NCBI RefSeq assembly: GCF_031202265.1
Contig: NZ_CP100604.1
Span: 682,001-746,000 of the forward strand
DNA length: 64,000 nt
Direction: 5' to 3'
Origin: Bradyrhizobium sp. Ash2021
Lineage (GTDB): Bacteria > Pseudomonadota > Alphaproteobacteria > Rhizobiales > Xanthobacteraceae
The position numbers and the translations under genes were made by a program. Under the pieces are notes generated by a model that was not told where the DNA came from, ran no database searches, and saw only the letters and a program-made list of their open reading frames with translations. This document shows positions 18,309 through 28,625 of the stretch, piece by piece (position 1 is the stretch's first letter; the number at the start of each line of letters is the position of its first letter).

Positions 18309-19181
18309 ATGAGCAACGATAGCCACACGCTGCGCAGCGACGGGGCCACCGCAGCCGTCCTGGCGCATGGCGCCGAATTATGCTCGCTGAAAAATGGGCA
18401 GGGGTGCGAGCTGCTTTGGCAAGCCGGGCCGCAATGGCGGCGTCACGCGCCGTTGCTGTTTCCGATCGTCGGTAAACTCAAGAACGACGAATTGCGCCAT
18501 CGGGGCAAGACCTATCGGATGACGCAGCACGGCTTTGCGCGCGATCATCGGTTTGAATGGATCGAACGTGAGCCCGATCGCTGCACGCTGGTGCTGACTG
18601 ATAGCGCCGTCACGCGCGAGCGCTATCCCTTCGCGTTCCGGCTTGTGGTCACCTATGCGCTGCAACACGCCGATCTGGACGTGACGCTCGAAATCACCAA
18701 CACCGGCGAGGAGATCTTGCCGGCGTCGATCGGCGCGCACCCGGCGTTCAATTGGCCGCTGCTGTCCGGATTGGACAAGCAGGCCTACGCCCTCACTTTC
18801 TCCAACGAGGAGCCGGCGCCGGTGCGGCGGTTGAAGGACGGTCTGCTGCGATCAGCGCCGGAGCCAACGCCGGTGCACGGCAGGACGCTCGCTCTGTCCG
18901 AACGGCTGTTCGACGACGATGCGGTCATTCTGGACAGCGTTGCCAGCGCTTCCCTGCGCTATGCCGCCGACCGCGGGCCATCGATCGAAATGTCTTGGGA
19001 AGGCTTCCCTGAACTCGGGGTCTGGTCAAAGCCCGATGGCGCGCCGTTCGTCTGCATCGAACCGTGGCACGGCACCGCCAGTCCGTCGGATTTCGACGGC
19101 GAATTTGCCGACAAGCCCGGGCTTTTGCACCTCGCACCGGGCGAAAAACGAATTCTGAGATATCGGGTTCGTGTCGGCTGA
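18309..19181 (+). CDS. Aldose 1-epimerase family protein
   Basis: This 290-residue protein has the galactose-mutarotase-like beta-sandwich pattern, with the motifs APLLFPIVGKLKND, MTQHGFARD, IGAHPAFNWPL and CIEPWHG. These include the His and Glu residues used for catalysis in the family. It probably interconverts anomers of a sugar in the cytoplasm. It follows aapJ by 25 bp with a weak ribosome site and may be read from the same transcript. There is no evident link to amino-acid uptake. Confidence 0.88.
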   Translation: MSNDSHTLRSDGATAAVLAHGAELCSLKNGQGCELLWQAGPQWRRHAPLLFPIVGKLKNDELRHRGKTYRMTQHGFARDHRFEWIEREPDRCTLVLTDSAVTRERYPFAFRLVVTYALQHADLDVTLEITNTGEEILPASIGAHPAFNWPLLSGLDKQAYALTFSNEEPAPVRRLKDGLLRSAPEPTPVHGRTLALSERLFDDDAVILDSVASASLRYAADRGPSIEMSWEGFPELGVWSKPDGAPFVCIEPWHGTASPSDFDGEFADKPGLLHLAPGEKRILRYRVRVG

Positions 19182-19204
19182 GACGCAGTCCGCCCTCGCT
19201 CAAG

Positions 19205-21082
19205 TTAATCGCGACTAGCCTTCACCAGCGCGATCAGTTCGTCCCCGTAATGCTCGAGCTTCTTGTCGCCGATGCCGGCAATGCCGCGAAGTTCGGTCAG
19301 CGTCGTCGGGTGGGAAGCCGCAATGCCGTCGATCGTGGAGTCGTGCAGCACGACATAGGCCGGCACGCCGCGCTTGCGTGCGATCTCGGAACGCCATGCC
19401 TTGAGCGCGGCGTGCAAAGCAGGATCGGCGGACTTGCCCTGGCCGACGGAGGCGGGCGCCAGATCGCCGCGTCTTGATTTGTCCCGGATGGCGCGGTTGC
19501 GTGAGCCTGCGGGCTGCTCGCGCAGCATCACCTCGGTCTCGCCCTTCAGGACGCCGCGGGCTGAATCTGTCAGCTTCAATGCGCCAAACGCTTCGCTGTC
19601 GGCGCGCAGATGGCCCATGGCCACCAGCTGGCGCATCACGGCGCGCCATTGTTTTTCATTGAGTTCGCGGCCGATGCCGAACACGGACAATTTGTCATGC
19701 CCGAACTGCGTGACGCGTTCGGTGATGCGGCCGACCAGAACGTCAATCAGATGCATGGCGCCGAAACGCTGCCCGGTGCGATAGGCGCAGGACAACAGCT
19801 TTTGCGCAACCACCTTGCCGTCGCGCACCACCGGCGGCGACAGGCAGTTGTCGCAATTGCCGCAATTGGTGCCGCTGACGGCTTCGCCGAAATAGCCGAG
19901 CAGGCGGCTGCGCCGGCAGCCGGCGGTTTCGGCCAGGCCGACCAGCGCGTCGAGCTTGCCGATCGACACGCGCTTGAACGCGTCCGAGCCGGTGGATTCG
20001 TCGATCATGCGGCGCTGCTGCACGATGTCGGACAGGCCATACGCCATCCAGGCGCTGGATGCTTTGCCGTCGCGCCCGGCGCGCCCGGTTTCCTGGTAAT
20101 AGGCCTCGATACTTTTGGGCAAGTCGAGATGCGCGACAAAGCGTACGTCGGGCTTGTCGATGCCCATGCCGAACGCAATGGTGGCGACGATCACGACGCC
20201 GTCCTCGTTGATGAAGCGATCCTGGTTGCGGGCGCGCTGACCGGCATCGAGGCCGGCATGATAGGGCAGTGCCGGCACGCCTGCCTTGGTCAGTGCGGCC
20301 GCGGTATCCTCGACCTTGGCGCGGGAGAGGCAGTAGACGATGCCGGCATCACCGGCGTGGCGCTCGCTGATGAAACTCTTGAGCTGTGTTTGCGCGTTTT
20401 GCTTGTCGACGATTTCATAGCGGATGTTCGGACGGTCAAAACTCGCGACAAAGCGCGGCGCGTCCGCGAGCCCGAGCCGGTCAGCGATCTCCTGGCGCGT
20501 CAGATCGTCGGCGGTCGCCGTCAGCGCGATGCGCGGCACGCGGGGGAAGCGTTCGGCGATGACCGACAGGCCGATATATTCCGGGCGGAAGTCGTGGCCC
20601 CATTGCGACACGCAATGCGCCTCGTCGATCGCAAACAGTGAAATTTTGGCCTGGCCGAGCAGGCTAAGGCAGCGCGGCGTCAACAGCCGCTCCGGCGCGA
20701 CATAGAGCAGGTCGAGGTCGCCCGCGAGCAGCCGCCGCTCGACCTCGGAGGCCTCCGCGAAAGACAAGGTGGAATTCAGCACCGCCGCGTTGACGCCGGC
20801 CTCGAGCAGGCCCGCGACCTGGTCGCGCATCAAGGCGATCAGCGGTGAGACCACGATGCCACAGCCCTCGCGCAACAGCGCCGGCAGTTGGTAGCACAGC
20901 GACTTGCCGCCGCCGGTCGGCATCAGCACCAGGCAGTTGCCGCCGTCGGTGACATGCCGGACAATCTCTTCCTGTGCGCCGCGAAAGGCGGGCAGGCCGA
21001 ACACCGAATTCAGCACGGACAGCGCGTCGGGAGCACCTTCGGACGGACGTCTGGAGGCGGAGGCATTGGCGGGAGCAGACAT
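19205..21082 (-). CDS. recQ: ATP-dependent DNA helicase RecQ
   Basis: This 625-residue 3'-5' helicase acts in recombination and fork repair. The visible motifs are Walker [13 protein letters not shown], the DEAH box [16 protein letters not shown], the ARGININE-finger region ETGRAGRDG, a zinc-binding Cys cluster ([10 protein letters not shown] to NCGNCDNC), a winged helix and a C-terminal HRDC domain. Length and order are complete. ATG 21082 is preferred to an in-frame TTG at 21100, although neither has a clear ribosome site. It is convergent with the epimerase gene, with a 23-bp gap. Confidence 0.97.
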   Translation of the reverse strand: MSAPANASASRRPSEGAPDALSVLNSVFGLPAFRGAQEEIVRHVTDGGNCLVLMPTGGGKSLCYQLPALLREGCGIVVSPLIALMRDQVAGLLEAGVNAAVLNSTLSFAEASEVERRLLAGDLDLLYVAPERLLTPRCLSLLGQAKISLFAIDEAHCVSQWGHDFRPEYIGLSVIAERFPRVPRIALTATADDLTRQEIADRLGLADAPRFVASFDRPNIRYEIVDKQNAQTQLKSFISERHAGDAGIVYCLSRAKVEDTAAALTKAGVPALPYHAGLDAGQRARNQDRFINEDGVVIVATIAFGMGIDKPDVRFVAHLDLPKSIEAYYQETGRAGRDGKASSAWMAYGLSDIVQQRRMIDESTGSDAFKRVSIGKLDALVGLAETAGCRRSRLLGYFGEAVSGTNCGNCDNCLSPPVVRDGKVVAQKLLSCAYRTGQRFGAMHLIDVLVGRITERVTQFGHDKLSVFGIGRELNEKQWRAVMRQLVAMGHLRADSEAFGALKLTDSARGVLKGETEVMLREQPAGSRNRAIRDKSRRGDLAPASVGQGKSADPALHAALKAWRSEIARKRGVPAYVVLHDSTIDGIAASHPTTLTELRGIAGIGDKKLEHYGDELIALVKASRD

Positions 21083-21327
21083 GCGAATTTGGTTGTCCAA
21101 TTAAGCGCTTGGAGGGCCAGCCCTCGATGCCGGTATCCCGGATCAAGGGATATCACGGCAGGCCAGACATAACAGGTCTGTTTCTGATTCGGGCGCCACC
21201 TATTCACGGCCGGGGCTCCCGCAAATGTGCTCCAGCCGCGGCCTCCATCCCCCTAGCCTGCGCGGTATCAGGCTCCTACAATCGCTCCACCGTTCGAAAA
21301 ACAAGAATAATCCTTGGGGAGGCGGCT

Positions 21328-22998
21328 ATGCCACGTCGTTCGCTGATTACGGGCGTCAGTTTTCTGGTGATTTTCTCGTGGCTGGCGGGAACGGGCAAAT
21401 TGCCGGCGCAGACCGGTTCGCCGGCGTTATCAGGCAAGGTCACGGCCGGGCAGGACGCGCTGGAAGGCGTTCTGGTCAGCGCCAAAAGAAACGGATCGAC
21501 CATCACCGTCACGGTCGTCAGCGACAAGGACGGCCGCTACAGTTTCCCTGCGGCGAGGCTCGAGCCCGGCCAGTATTCGCTGCGCATTCGCGCCGCCGGC
21601 TACGAACTCGGCAACGTGGCTCCGGTCGAGGTCGCCGCCGACAAGACCGCGACTTCCGATCTCACCCTGCACAAGACCGCCGATATCGCTTCGCAGCTGA
21701 CCAACGCCGAATGGCTCGCGAGCATGCCGGGCACCGATGCGCAGAAGGGGCAATTGCTCAATTGCGTCGGCTGCCACACGCTGGAGCGCCCGTTGCGCTC
21801 GAAATACAGCGCCGATGACTTCATGACGATGATCCTGCCGCGCATGCAGGGCTATGTGAACCAGAGCATTCCGCAGCACCCGCAATTGCGGCGCGCCGAG
21901 CGGTTGATGGAGGAGCGCGGCGATCAGCGTGTGCAGGTCTACCGGGGCGCGGCCGAATTTCTCGCCAGCATCAATCTCAGTTCGAATCCGCAATGGAATT
22001 TCGAACTAAAGACGCTGCCGCGCCCGCGAGGGGCCGCCACCCGCGTCATCTACACCGAATACGATCTGCCCCGCGAGACCATCTCGCCGCATGACGTGAT
22101 CGTCGATGGCAGCGGCATGGTTTGGTATTCCAGCTTTGGCGAGCAGAATCTGGGCAGGCTCGATCCCAAGACCGGCAAGGTTACGGAGTTTCCGATTCCA
22201 GAGCACAAGCCGGGCTTCCCGACCGGCCTGCTTGGCCTGCGCAGCGACCGCGACGGCAATCTGTGGCTCGGCAATATGTACCAGGCGACCATCGTGAAGT
22301 TCGATCGCAAAACCGAGGCGTTCAAATTCTGGCCGCTGCAGGGCGATGAAAATATCGACGCCGCCCAAATCAACATGGTCAGCCCGCAAAGCTCCGGCGT
22401 CGATGGTAAGGTCTGGACCCAGAACAACGGCTTTGCCGGCGTTCACCGGCTCGACATCGCGACCGGAGAATTCGAGACCTGGGAACCGTTCAAGGGCGTG
22501 CCGGGCCCGCACAATATCTACGACGTGATTCCGGATTCCAAAAACAACGTGTTCTTCACCGACTTCCGCCAGCGCCATATCGGGCGGATCGACGCCAAAA
22601 CCGGTGAGGTCAAGCTGTACGAGATCCCGACGCCGAATTCGGCGCCGCGCCGTGGCACGATGGATGCGCAGGACCGGCTGTGGTTCGGCGAATATCGCGG
22701 CGACCGCATCGGCATGCTCGACACCAAGACTGGACAATTCAGAGAGTGGCCGGTCGCGCCGCGCTGGTCGTCGCCCTATGACGTCATCACCGACAAGAAC
22801 GAAGAGCTCTGGACCGGCTCGATGCTGAGCGACCAGGTCACGCGGCTCAACACCAGGACCGGCGAAGCGATCAACTATCTGTTGCCGCGCAGCACCAATA
22901 TCAGGCGGGTGTATGTCGACAATTCCACCACACCGGTCACGTTCTGGGCCGGCAGCAACCACGGCGCATCGATCGTCAAGGTCGAGCCGCTGGAATGA
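21328..22998 (+). CDS. Secreted haem c protein with a CarboxypepD_reg-like domain and a streptogramin-lyase-like beta-propeller
   Basis: This 556-residue protein begins with a signal peptide (to about residue 30). A beta-sandwich of the carboxypeptidase-regulatory type follows (about 32-110, with DKDGRYSFPA and PGQYSLRIRAAGYE). Next comes a single c-type haem site, Cys146/Cys149/His150 (CVGCH). The C-terminal 320 residues form repeated blades such as DPKTGKVTEFP and NLWLGNMY, resembling Vgb/SMP-30 propellers. GGGGAGG precedes the ATG. The neighbours are a tri-haem cytochrome c and a molybdenum hydroxylase, so a periplasmic redox or binding role is more likely than antibiotic lysis. The substrate is unknown. 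Confidence 0.85.
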   Translation: MPRRSLITGVSFLVIFSWLAGTGKLPAQTGSPALSGKVTAGQDALEGVLVSAKRNGSTITVTVVSDKDGRYSFPAARLEPGQYSLRIRAAGYELGNVAPVEVAADKTATSDLTLHKTADIASQLTNAEWLASMPGTDAQKGQLLNCVGCHTLERPLRSKYSADDFMTMILPRMQGYVNQSIPQHPQLRRAERLMEERGDQRVQVYRGAAEFLASINLSSNPQWNFELKTLPRPRGAATRVIYTEYDLPRETISPHDVIVDGSGMVWYSSFGEQNLGRLDPKTGKVTEFPIPEHKPGFPTGLLGLRSDRDGNLWLGNMYQATIVKFDRKTEAFKFWPLQGDENIDAAQINMVSPQSSGVDGKVWTQNNGFAGVHRLDIATGEFETWEPFKGVPGPHNIYDVIPDSKNNVFFTDFRQRHIGRIDAKTGEVKLYEIPTPNSAPRRGTMDAQDRLWFGEYRGDRIGMLDTKTGQFREWPVAPRWSSPYDVITDKNEELWTGSMLSDQVTRLNTRTGEAINYLLPRSTNIRRVYVDNSTTPVTFWAGSNHGASIVKVEPLE

Positions 22999-23155
22999 GG
23001 GAGTCTCAGATTCGAGCCCGGCTCTCGGCCGCCGTTCTTCGCGCGTGCAATAAAATGGAACCTCAATATGGGGTGATCTGCGTCTTGCGGGCGAACGACG
23101 GCAGAAGGTTTGTGTTAAAGCATCATCCAACGACAACGAAGACCAGCGGAAGCGC

Positions 23156-24520
23156 ATGACGGGGCCGTCGCGGATCATCGCTAGCGTCATCGTGATCGCG
23201 CTGGTCGCCGGCGCGGTGGCGGCGTTTGCGATTGCCTGGCGGCCGGCAATTGCGGCGATCGATCCTCCGGCGCCGCAGGCATTTGACGCCGCGCTTGTGA
23301 AGCGGGGCCGCGACCTGGCCGCGATCGGCAATTGCAGCGATTGCCACACGGTCCGCGGGGCCAGGAATTTCGTCGGCGGGCTGCCGGTGCCGACGCCGTT
23401 CGGCACCATCTTCTCTTCCAACATCACACCGGATGCCCAGACCGGGATCGGGCGATGGTCGGAAACAGCTTTCCGCCGCGCCATGCGTTCCGGCGTCAAT
23501 CGCGAGGGCCAGCATCTCTACCCGACATTCCCCTATGATCATTTCACCAATGTTTCCGACGAGGATGACCGGGCGATCTACGCCTTCCTGATGACGCGGC
23601 AACCGGTGCATGCGCCGGCGCGCGCGAACCAGCTTTCCTTCCCGCTCGACCAGCGGCCGGTCATTGCCGGTTGGAAATTGCTGTTTCTGCGCCGCGACAC
23701 TTTTCAGCCGGATAGCACAAAGAGCGCCGAATGGAATCGCGGCGCGTACCTCGTCGCGGGATTGGCGCATTGCGGCGCCTGCCACACGCCGCGCAATGCG
23801 CTGGGCGCAGAACGCGTGAGCGCGCAATTTGCAGGCGGCGACGTCGACAATTGGCACGCCTATGCGATCAACGACAAATCCCGTTCGCCGGTGCCGTGGG
23901 ACGCCGATGCCCTCTATGCCTATTTGCGCAACGGCTGGCATCCCGATCACGGCACGGCGCGCGGCCCGATGGCGGAGGTCGTCGCCAACCTGTCGCAGGT
24001 CGCGGACAGCGATGTCCGCGCCATCGCGGTCTATATGGCCGAGGTTTCCGGCGCGCCGACGCCGGATCGCAAGCGCCAGGGCGAGGCCGCGCTGGCACAA
24101 GCCAAATCACCTCCCGCGCAGGCTTCGCAAGCCAGCCCCGCCGGGGCGTCGATCTATGCCGCGGCCTGCGCCGCGTGCCATGAGACAGGAAGGCCGCTGC
24201 CCTATGGCGGGGTCAATCTGGGGCTCTCGACCGCGATCTCCGCTCCCGATCCGCGCAATCTCGTCAATATCCTGCTGTCGGGCGTTCGCGCCGTGGAGGG
24301 CGAACGTAGTCCGATCATGCCGGGCTTTGCCGCCAGCATGAACGATACGCAGATGGCGGGCTTGCTGAACTATCTGCGGGCGCGGTTCAGCAACCAGCCG
24401 GCATGGACCGGTGTTGAAAAGACCATTGCCGACGCGCGCCGCACCGAAACCGTCCTTCTCCAGACCTCGGCAGGTCCGCGCAACGCGCCCGCCGATCCCA
24501 CGCAGCGAGACAAGCCATGA
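23156..24520 (+). CDS. Membrane-anchored tri-haem cytochrome c, electron acceptor for a molybdenum hydroxylase
   Basis: This 454-residue protein has an N-terminal helix (about residues 8-30) and three CxxCH haem sites: CSDCH, CGACH and CAACH. It matches the cytochrome subunit of membrane-bound alcohol/aldehyde dehydrogenases and of Ior-type aldehyde oxidases. It should pass electrons from the molybdenum enzyme to the respiratory chain in the periplasm. Its TGA overlaps the ATG of the iron-sulfur subunit, so the three subunits are co-translated. Confidence 0.93.
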   Translation: MTGPSRIIASVIVIALVAGAVAAFAIAWRPAIAAIDPPAPQAFDAALVKRGRDLAAIGNCSDCHTVRGARNFVGGLPVPTPFGTIFSSNITPDAQTGIGRWSETAFRRAMRSGVNREGQHLYPTFPYDHFTNVSDEDDRAIYAFLMTRQPVHAPARANQLSFPLDQRPVIAGWKLLFLRRDTFQPDSTKSAEWNRGAYLVAGLAHCGACHTPRNALGAERVSAQFAGGDVDNWHAYAINDKSRSPVPWDADALYAYLRNGWHPDHGTARGPMAEVVANLSQVADSDVRAIAVYMAEVSGAPTPDRKRQGEAALAQAKSPPAQASQASPAGASIYAAACAACHETGRPLPYGGVNLGLSTAISAPDPRNLVNILLSGVRAVEGERSPIMPGFAASMNDTQMAGLLNYLRARFSNQPAWTGVEKTIADARRTETVLLQTSAGPRNAPADPTQRDKP

Positions 24521-25011
24521 TGACATTGAAGGTCAACGGGCACGATCATCAGGTCGATGCGGATCCGGATACGCCGCTGCTCTATGTGCTGCGCGACGAC
24601 ATCAAGCTCAATGCCGCCAAATTTGGTTGCGGGCTTGGCCAGTGCGGCGCATGCACGGTGATCGTGGACGGCAAGGCCGTGCTCTCCTGCGTGACGCCGC
24701 TGATTCTGTTGGAAGGCAAGCAGGTGACGACGCTCGAGGGCCTCGGGACCATTGGCGCGCCGGCGCCGATCCAGCGCGCTTTCATGGAGGAGCAGGCAGC
24801 GCAATGCGGCTACTGCATCGCCGGCATGATGATGCGGGCGCAGGCGCTGTTGCAGCGGAATTCCAAGCCGACCGATGAGCAGATCCGCGCCGAACTGGAG
24901 CCGCATCTGTGCCGGTGCGGCACCCATATGCGCATCCTGCGCGCGGTGCATCGCGCCGCCCGGCTGATGGACACGGCAGATGCTGCTTCAACCGGGAGGA
25001 GCGCGCCATGA
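24517..25011 (+). CDS. Molybdenum hydroxylase small subunit, two [2Fe-2S] clusters (IorA/CoxS type)
   Basis: This 164-residue protein has a plant-ferredoxin-type cluster (GCGLGQCGACTV and a downstream Cys) and a second helical [2Fe-2S] domain (QCGYCIAGM and LCRCGTHMRI). It carries electrons from the molybdopterin site to the cytochrome. Its start and stop both overlap the neighbours by 4 bp (ATGA), which supports tight stoichiometry. Confidence 0.95.
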   Translation: MMTLKVNGHDHQVDADPDTPLLYVLRDDIKLNAAKFGCGLGQCGACTVIVDGKAVLSCVTPLILLEGKQVTTLEGLGTIGAPAPIQRAFMEEQAAQCGYCIAGMMMRAQALLQRNSKPTDEQIRAELEPHLCRCGTHMRILRAVHRAARLMDTADAASTGRSAP

Positions 25012-27239
25012 ACGCCCCCGTGATTCTCGATCGCCGCCGCGTGCTCGCGGGCGGCGGCGCGCTGATCGTCAGCTTCTCGCTCACGAGCGCCTTTGCGCAG
25101 GATCAGGCGCCGGGCGCTGCGCCGGCGCCAAAGCCTCCCCGCAGTCTTGCAGCGACGCCGTATCTGGATTCCTGGATCCGGATCGACGCCGACGGCAGCA
25201 TCACGGTATTCACCGGCAAGGCCGAACTTGGCCAGGGCGTCAAGACGGCAATTCAACAGATCGCCGCCGAAGAACTCGATGTCTCGTTCGAATCGCTGAA
25301 GGTCGTGACTGCCGATACAAAACTCACCGCCAACGAAGGCTACACTGCCGGCAGCAACTCCATGAAGGACAGCGGCACAGCGATCCAGAATGCCGCCGCG
25401 CAGGTGCGCGAGCTTCTGGTTGTGGAGGCCGCCAGGCGGCTGGGCCAACCGGCCGAAGGGCTGCGGACCGAGAACGGCGCGGTGATCTCGGCGAATGGCA
25501 AGCGTCTCACCTATGGCGAACTGGTCGCCGCCGACATGCTGCATGTGCAGGCGCAGCCGAAATCGAAGCTGAAGGATTCTGCGACGTTCAAGGTGATGGG
25601 CCAATCCATACCGCGCGTCGATATCCCGGCAAAGGTCACTGGTGGCGCGGCCTATGTGCAGGACATGCGGCTGCCGGGCATGCTGCATGCCCGTGTCGTG
25701 CGGCCGCCGAGCTATGGCGCGCAACTGACGGAGTGCGATACGGCGGCGGTCGAAAAACTGCCCGGCGTCGTCAAAGTCGTGCGCGACGGCAATTTCCTCG
25801 CCGTCGTTGCCGAAAAGGAATTCCAGTCGATCAAGGCGATGAACGCGCTCTCGGCCGCGGCGAAATGGAAGGAGACGGCAAGCCTGCCGAAGCAGGACGA
25901 TCTGCTCAAGGTCCTGACCAGCCCGCGGTCGCAGGATTCCACCATCTTCGAGCACAGCAATCCCGCCGTCACCGGCCAGAAGACGATCGAGGCCACCTAC
26001 ACGCGGCCCTATCAGTCACATGGGTCGATCGGGCCGTCCTGCGCGGTCGCGCAATTCGCGGATGGTGCGATGACGGTGTGGACGCATACCCAGGGCGTTT
26101 TCCCCGATCGCCAGGGCATTGCGGAAATGCTGCGCATGCCGCCGGCCAGCGTCCGCCTGATCCACGTCGAGGGCTCCGGCTGTTACGGCCACAACGGCGC
26201 CGACGACGCCGCGGCGGATGCGGCGCTGATCGCGCGTGCGTTGCCGGGCCGTCCCGTCCGTGTGCAGTGGATGCGCGAGCAGGAGCATGGCTGGGAACCC
26301 TATGGCCCGGCGATGGTGACGAAATTGAAGGCCTCGCTCGACGGCAACGGCAAGATCGCCGACTGGAATTTCGAAGTGTTCAGCAACACCCATTCGATGC
26401 GGCCCGGCGGCGCCGGATCGATGCTCGCCGCGCAGCATATGTCGCAGCCCTTTGCGGTGCCGGAGCCGAAACCGCTCCCATTGCCGGACGGCGGCGGCGA
26501 CCGCAACGCTATCCCGTTCTACACTTTTCCGAATGCGCGCGTCGTGCATCACTTCATTCCCGAGATGCCGTTGCGGATTTCGGCGATGCGCGCGCTCGGC
26601 GCTTATCACAACGTATTTTCGATCGAGAGCTTTATGGACGAACTCGCCGCGCTCGCCGGCGCCGACCCGGTCGAGTTCAGGCTAAAACATCTCGACGACC
26701 AGCGTGGCCGTGACGTGATCGAGAAGGCCGCGCAGAGTTTTGGATGGAAGGCCGGTCAGACGCCGCCGCTCGATCGCGGCTACGGCTTTGCCTTTGCGCG
26801 CTACAAGAACCATGCGGCCTATTGCGCCATCGCCTCCGAGGTCGAAGTCAACCGCGAAACCGGCCGTCCACGGCTGGTGCGGGCGGTGGCCGCCGTCGAT
26901 AGCGGCCAGGTGATCAATCCGGACGGCCTGATCAACCAGATCGAAGGCGCGATCGTGCAGTCGATGAGCTGGACGCTGTATGAAAGCGTGACCTTCGACG
27001 CGACGCGGATCACCAGCATCGACTGGCAGACCTATCCAATCCTGCGTTTCAATGCCGTGCCGGACAGTATCGAGGTCCACATCATCAACCGGCCCGGCCA
27101 GCCCTTCCTCGGCAGTGGCGAGACCGGGCAGGGGCCGGCGGCGGCATCGATCGCCAACGCCATCACCAATGTCACCGGAAAAAGGCTGCGCGACCTGCCG
27201 CTGACGCGAAAACGCATCAAGGATGCGATCGATGCGTGA
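25008..27239 (+). CDS. Molybdopterin-binding subunit of an Ior-like aldehyde/heterocycle oxidoreductase
   Basis: This 743-residue protein has a Tat-type N-terminus (DRRRVLAGGG followed by a hydrophobic stretch and SAFAQ), so the folded enzyme should be exported with its cofactor. Conserved motifs of the xanthine-oxidase family are present, including FTGKAELGQGVKTA, GYTAGSNSM, ALGAYHNVFSIE and FLGSGETGQGP, whose Glu corresponds to the catalytic residue. Members oxidise isoquinolines, aldehydes or related compounds. The actual substrate cannot be read from the sequence. CoxE and CoxD homologues lie 7 bp away on the opposite strand. Confidence 0.93.
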   Translation: MNAPVILDRRRVLAGGGALIVSFSLTSAFAQDQAPGAAPAPKPPRSLAATPYLDSWIRIDADGSITVFTGKAELGQGVKTAIQQIAAEELDVSFESLKVVTADTKLTANEGYTAGSNSMKDSGTAIQNAAAQVRELLVVEAARRLGQPAEGLRTENGAVISANGKRLTYGELVAADMLHVQAQPKSKLKDSATFKVMGQSIPRVDIPAKVTGGAAYVQDMRLPGMLHARVVRPPSYGAQLTECDTAAVEKLPGVVKVVRDGNFLAVVAEKEFQSIKAMNALSAAAKWKETASLPKQDDLLKVLTSPRSQDSTIFEHSNPAVTGQKTIEATYTRPYQSHGSIGPSCAVAQFADGAMTVWTHTQGVFPDRQGIAEMLRMPPASVRLIHVEGSGCYGHNGADDAAADAALIARALPGRPVRVQWMREQEHGWEPYGPAMVTKLKASLDGNGKIADWNFEVFSNTHSMRPGGAGSMLAAQHMSQPFAVPEPKPLPLPDGGGDRNAIPFYTFPNARVVHHFIPEMPLRISAMRALGAYHNVFSIESFMDELAALAGADPVEFRLKHLDDQRGRDVIEKAAQSFGWKAGQTPPLDRGYGFAFARYKNHAAYCAIASEVEVNRETGRPRLVRAVAAVDSGQVINPDGLINQIEGAIVQSMSWTLYESVTFDATRITSIDWQTYPILRFNAVPDSIEVHIINRPGQPFLGSGETGQGPAAASIANAITNVTGKRLRDLPLTRKRIKDAIDA

Positions 27240-27245
27240 GACGCT

Positions 27246-28619
27246 CTACTGATAGGTCGCGACGATGTCCGACACCGCGCGCTCGAGCTGCTGCGCAGTG
27301 GCGCATTGGCGCACGACGGTACAGAAGGTCGAATAGCGCGGCATTTCGGAATCGCCCCAACCCCAGGCCATACGGCCTTCGGGGTTGAGCCATACCAGCC
27401 GCTTCGACCGTTCGCCGATGCGGCGCAGAATATCCGCGCGCGGATCGAGATTGTTGCTGCGGGCGTCGCCGAGCACGATCACGGTGGTCTGCGGCGTCAC
27501 CGCGCTCATCCATTGCTTTTCGAAGTCGGCGAGCGAGCCGCCGTAGTCGGATGAGCCGAACCCGACTTTGGCCATGATCTCGGCCATCGCCTCTTCCGGC
27601 GATTTGGCCTCCAGGATGTCGCTGACCTCGATCAGGTGCCCGGAAAAAGCGAACGAGCGAACGTCGGAAACGACCTCATGCAGGCTGTGGATCAGCAGCA
27701 GGAAGAAATCGGAAACCCGCGCCACCGAACCCGAGACGTCGCAGAGGGCAACGATCTTCGGTTTGTCGCGATGCTTGCGTTTCCAGGCGGTGAGGAAAGG
27801 AACGCTGCCCCACGCGGCGTTACGGCGCAAGGTCCGGCGCACATCGAGATGGCCGCGGCGCTGGCGCTTGCGCGGCTTGCTGTAGCGCTCGCGCAGGCGG
27901 CGTGCGATCTGGCGAATCAGATGCCGCATCTGCTCGACTTGCCGCGGCTCGATCCGGGAAAGCGGCGCGTTGCGCAGGATCTCGTTGCGCAAATTCTCGG
28001 CTTCCTCGCGTCCGTACAGCATCAGCGCCTGCGAGACGGCCTCGCGAACGGTGTCGCGCAACCCGTCGAGGGCCGCGGCCAGCCGTTCCGCCAGGGCCGG
28101 GTTTGTCGCGGTCAGATCATCGAGGTCGTCGCGAAGCCGCTGGATGCCCATCGCATCGAGAATGCGGCCCGAAAATATCCCGCGCTGGGTGAAGTAGCGG
28201 ATGTCGGACAGGGAGGCCGCGCTCGATGCGTTCGCGATCGCGGCGGCAATCTCGTTGCGATCCTGCGACAGCAGCATCTGCGCGAGCGGGCCGAGATCCT
28301 GTGCCGCATCGCTGCCGGCGTCGCTGTCCGAACCGGATTCGGTTGTTTCGGCGCCGGATTCCGAATCGTCTGCATCGCCGTCGTCGGGCGCGGCCTGCGA
28401 CGGCTCCGGCTGATTGAAGAACAGGTCGAAGCAATCGCCCAGCGCTTTCTTCTCGTCCTGGCTCTTGGCGAGCGTCAGCAGAAAGGTATCGCGCAGGATC
28501 GTGCGATCGGAAAAGCCGACCTTCGCCACCGCCCGCATCGCATCGATGCTTTCGGCCGGCGAGAGCCGTACGCCCGCCCCCCGCGCCGCACGAAAGAAGT
28601 GATGCAGGTTCTCTCTCAT
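27246..28619 (-). CDS. coxE: VWA-domain protein CoxE, molybdenum-hydroxylase maturation factor
   Basis: This 457-residue cytoplasmic protein has an acidic central region (about residues 70-100, rich in Asp, Glu and Ser) and a C-terminal von Willebrand A domain with the metal site DVSGSV. In Oligotropha, CoxE works with the AAA+ ATPase CoxD to complete the active site of CO dehydrogenase. Homologues serve other molybdenum hydroxylases. It lies 6 bp after the coxD stop and converges with the hydroxylase genes, so it probably matures that enzyme. Confidence 0.9.
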   Translation of the reverse strand: MRENLHHFFRAARGAGVRLSPAESIDAMRAVAKVGFSDRTILRDTFLLTLAKSQDEKKALGDCFDLFFNQPEPSQAAPDDGDADDSESGAETTESGSDSDAGSDAAQDLGPLAQMLLSQDRNEIAAAIANASSAASLSDIRYFTQRGIFSGRILDAMGIQRLRDDLDDLTATNPALAERLAAALDGLRDTVREAVSQALMLYGREEAENLRNEILRNAPLSRIEPRQVEQMRHLIRQIARRLRERYSKPRKRQRRGHLDVRRTLRRNAAWGSVPFLTAWKRKHRDKPKIVALCDVSGSVARVSDFFLLLIHSLHEVVSDVRSFAFSGHLIEVSDILEAKSPEEAMAEIMAKVGFGSSDYGGSLADFEKQWMSAVTPQTTVIVLGDARSNNLDPRADILRRIGERSKRLVWLNPEGRMAWGWGDSEMPRYSTFCTVVRQCATAQQLERAVSDIVATYQ

Positions 28620-28625
28620 CTTCTG

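Noticed and set aside
19610..20641. 343-codon plus-strand ORF opposite recQ
   Set aside because: It mirrors recQ codons and has low-complexity Ala/Gly/Asp/Arg composition with no motif.
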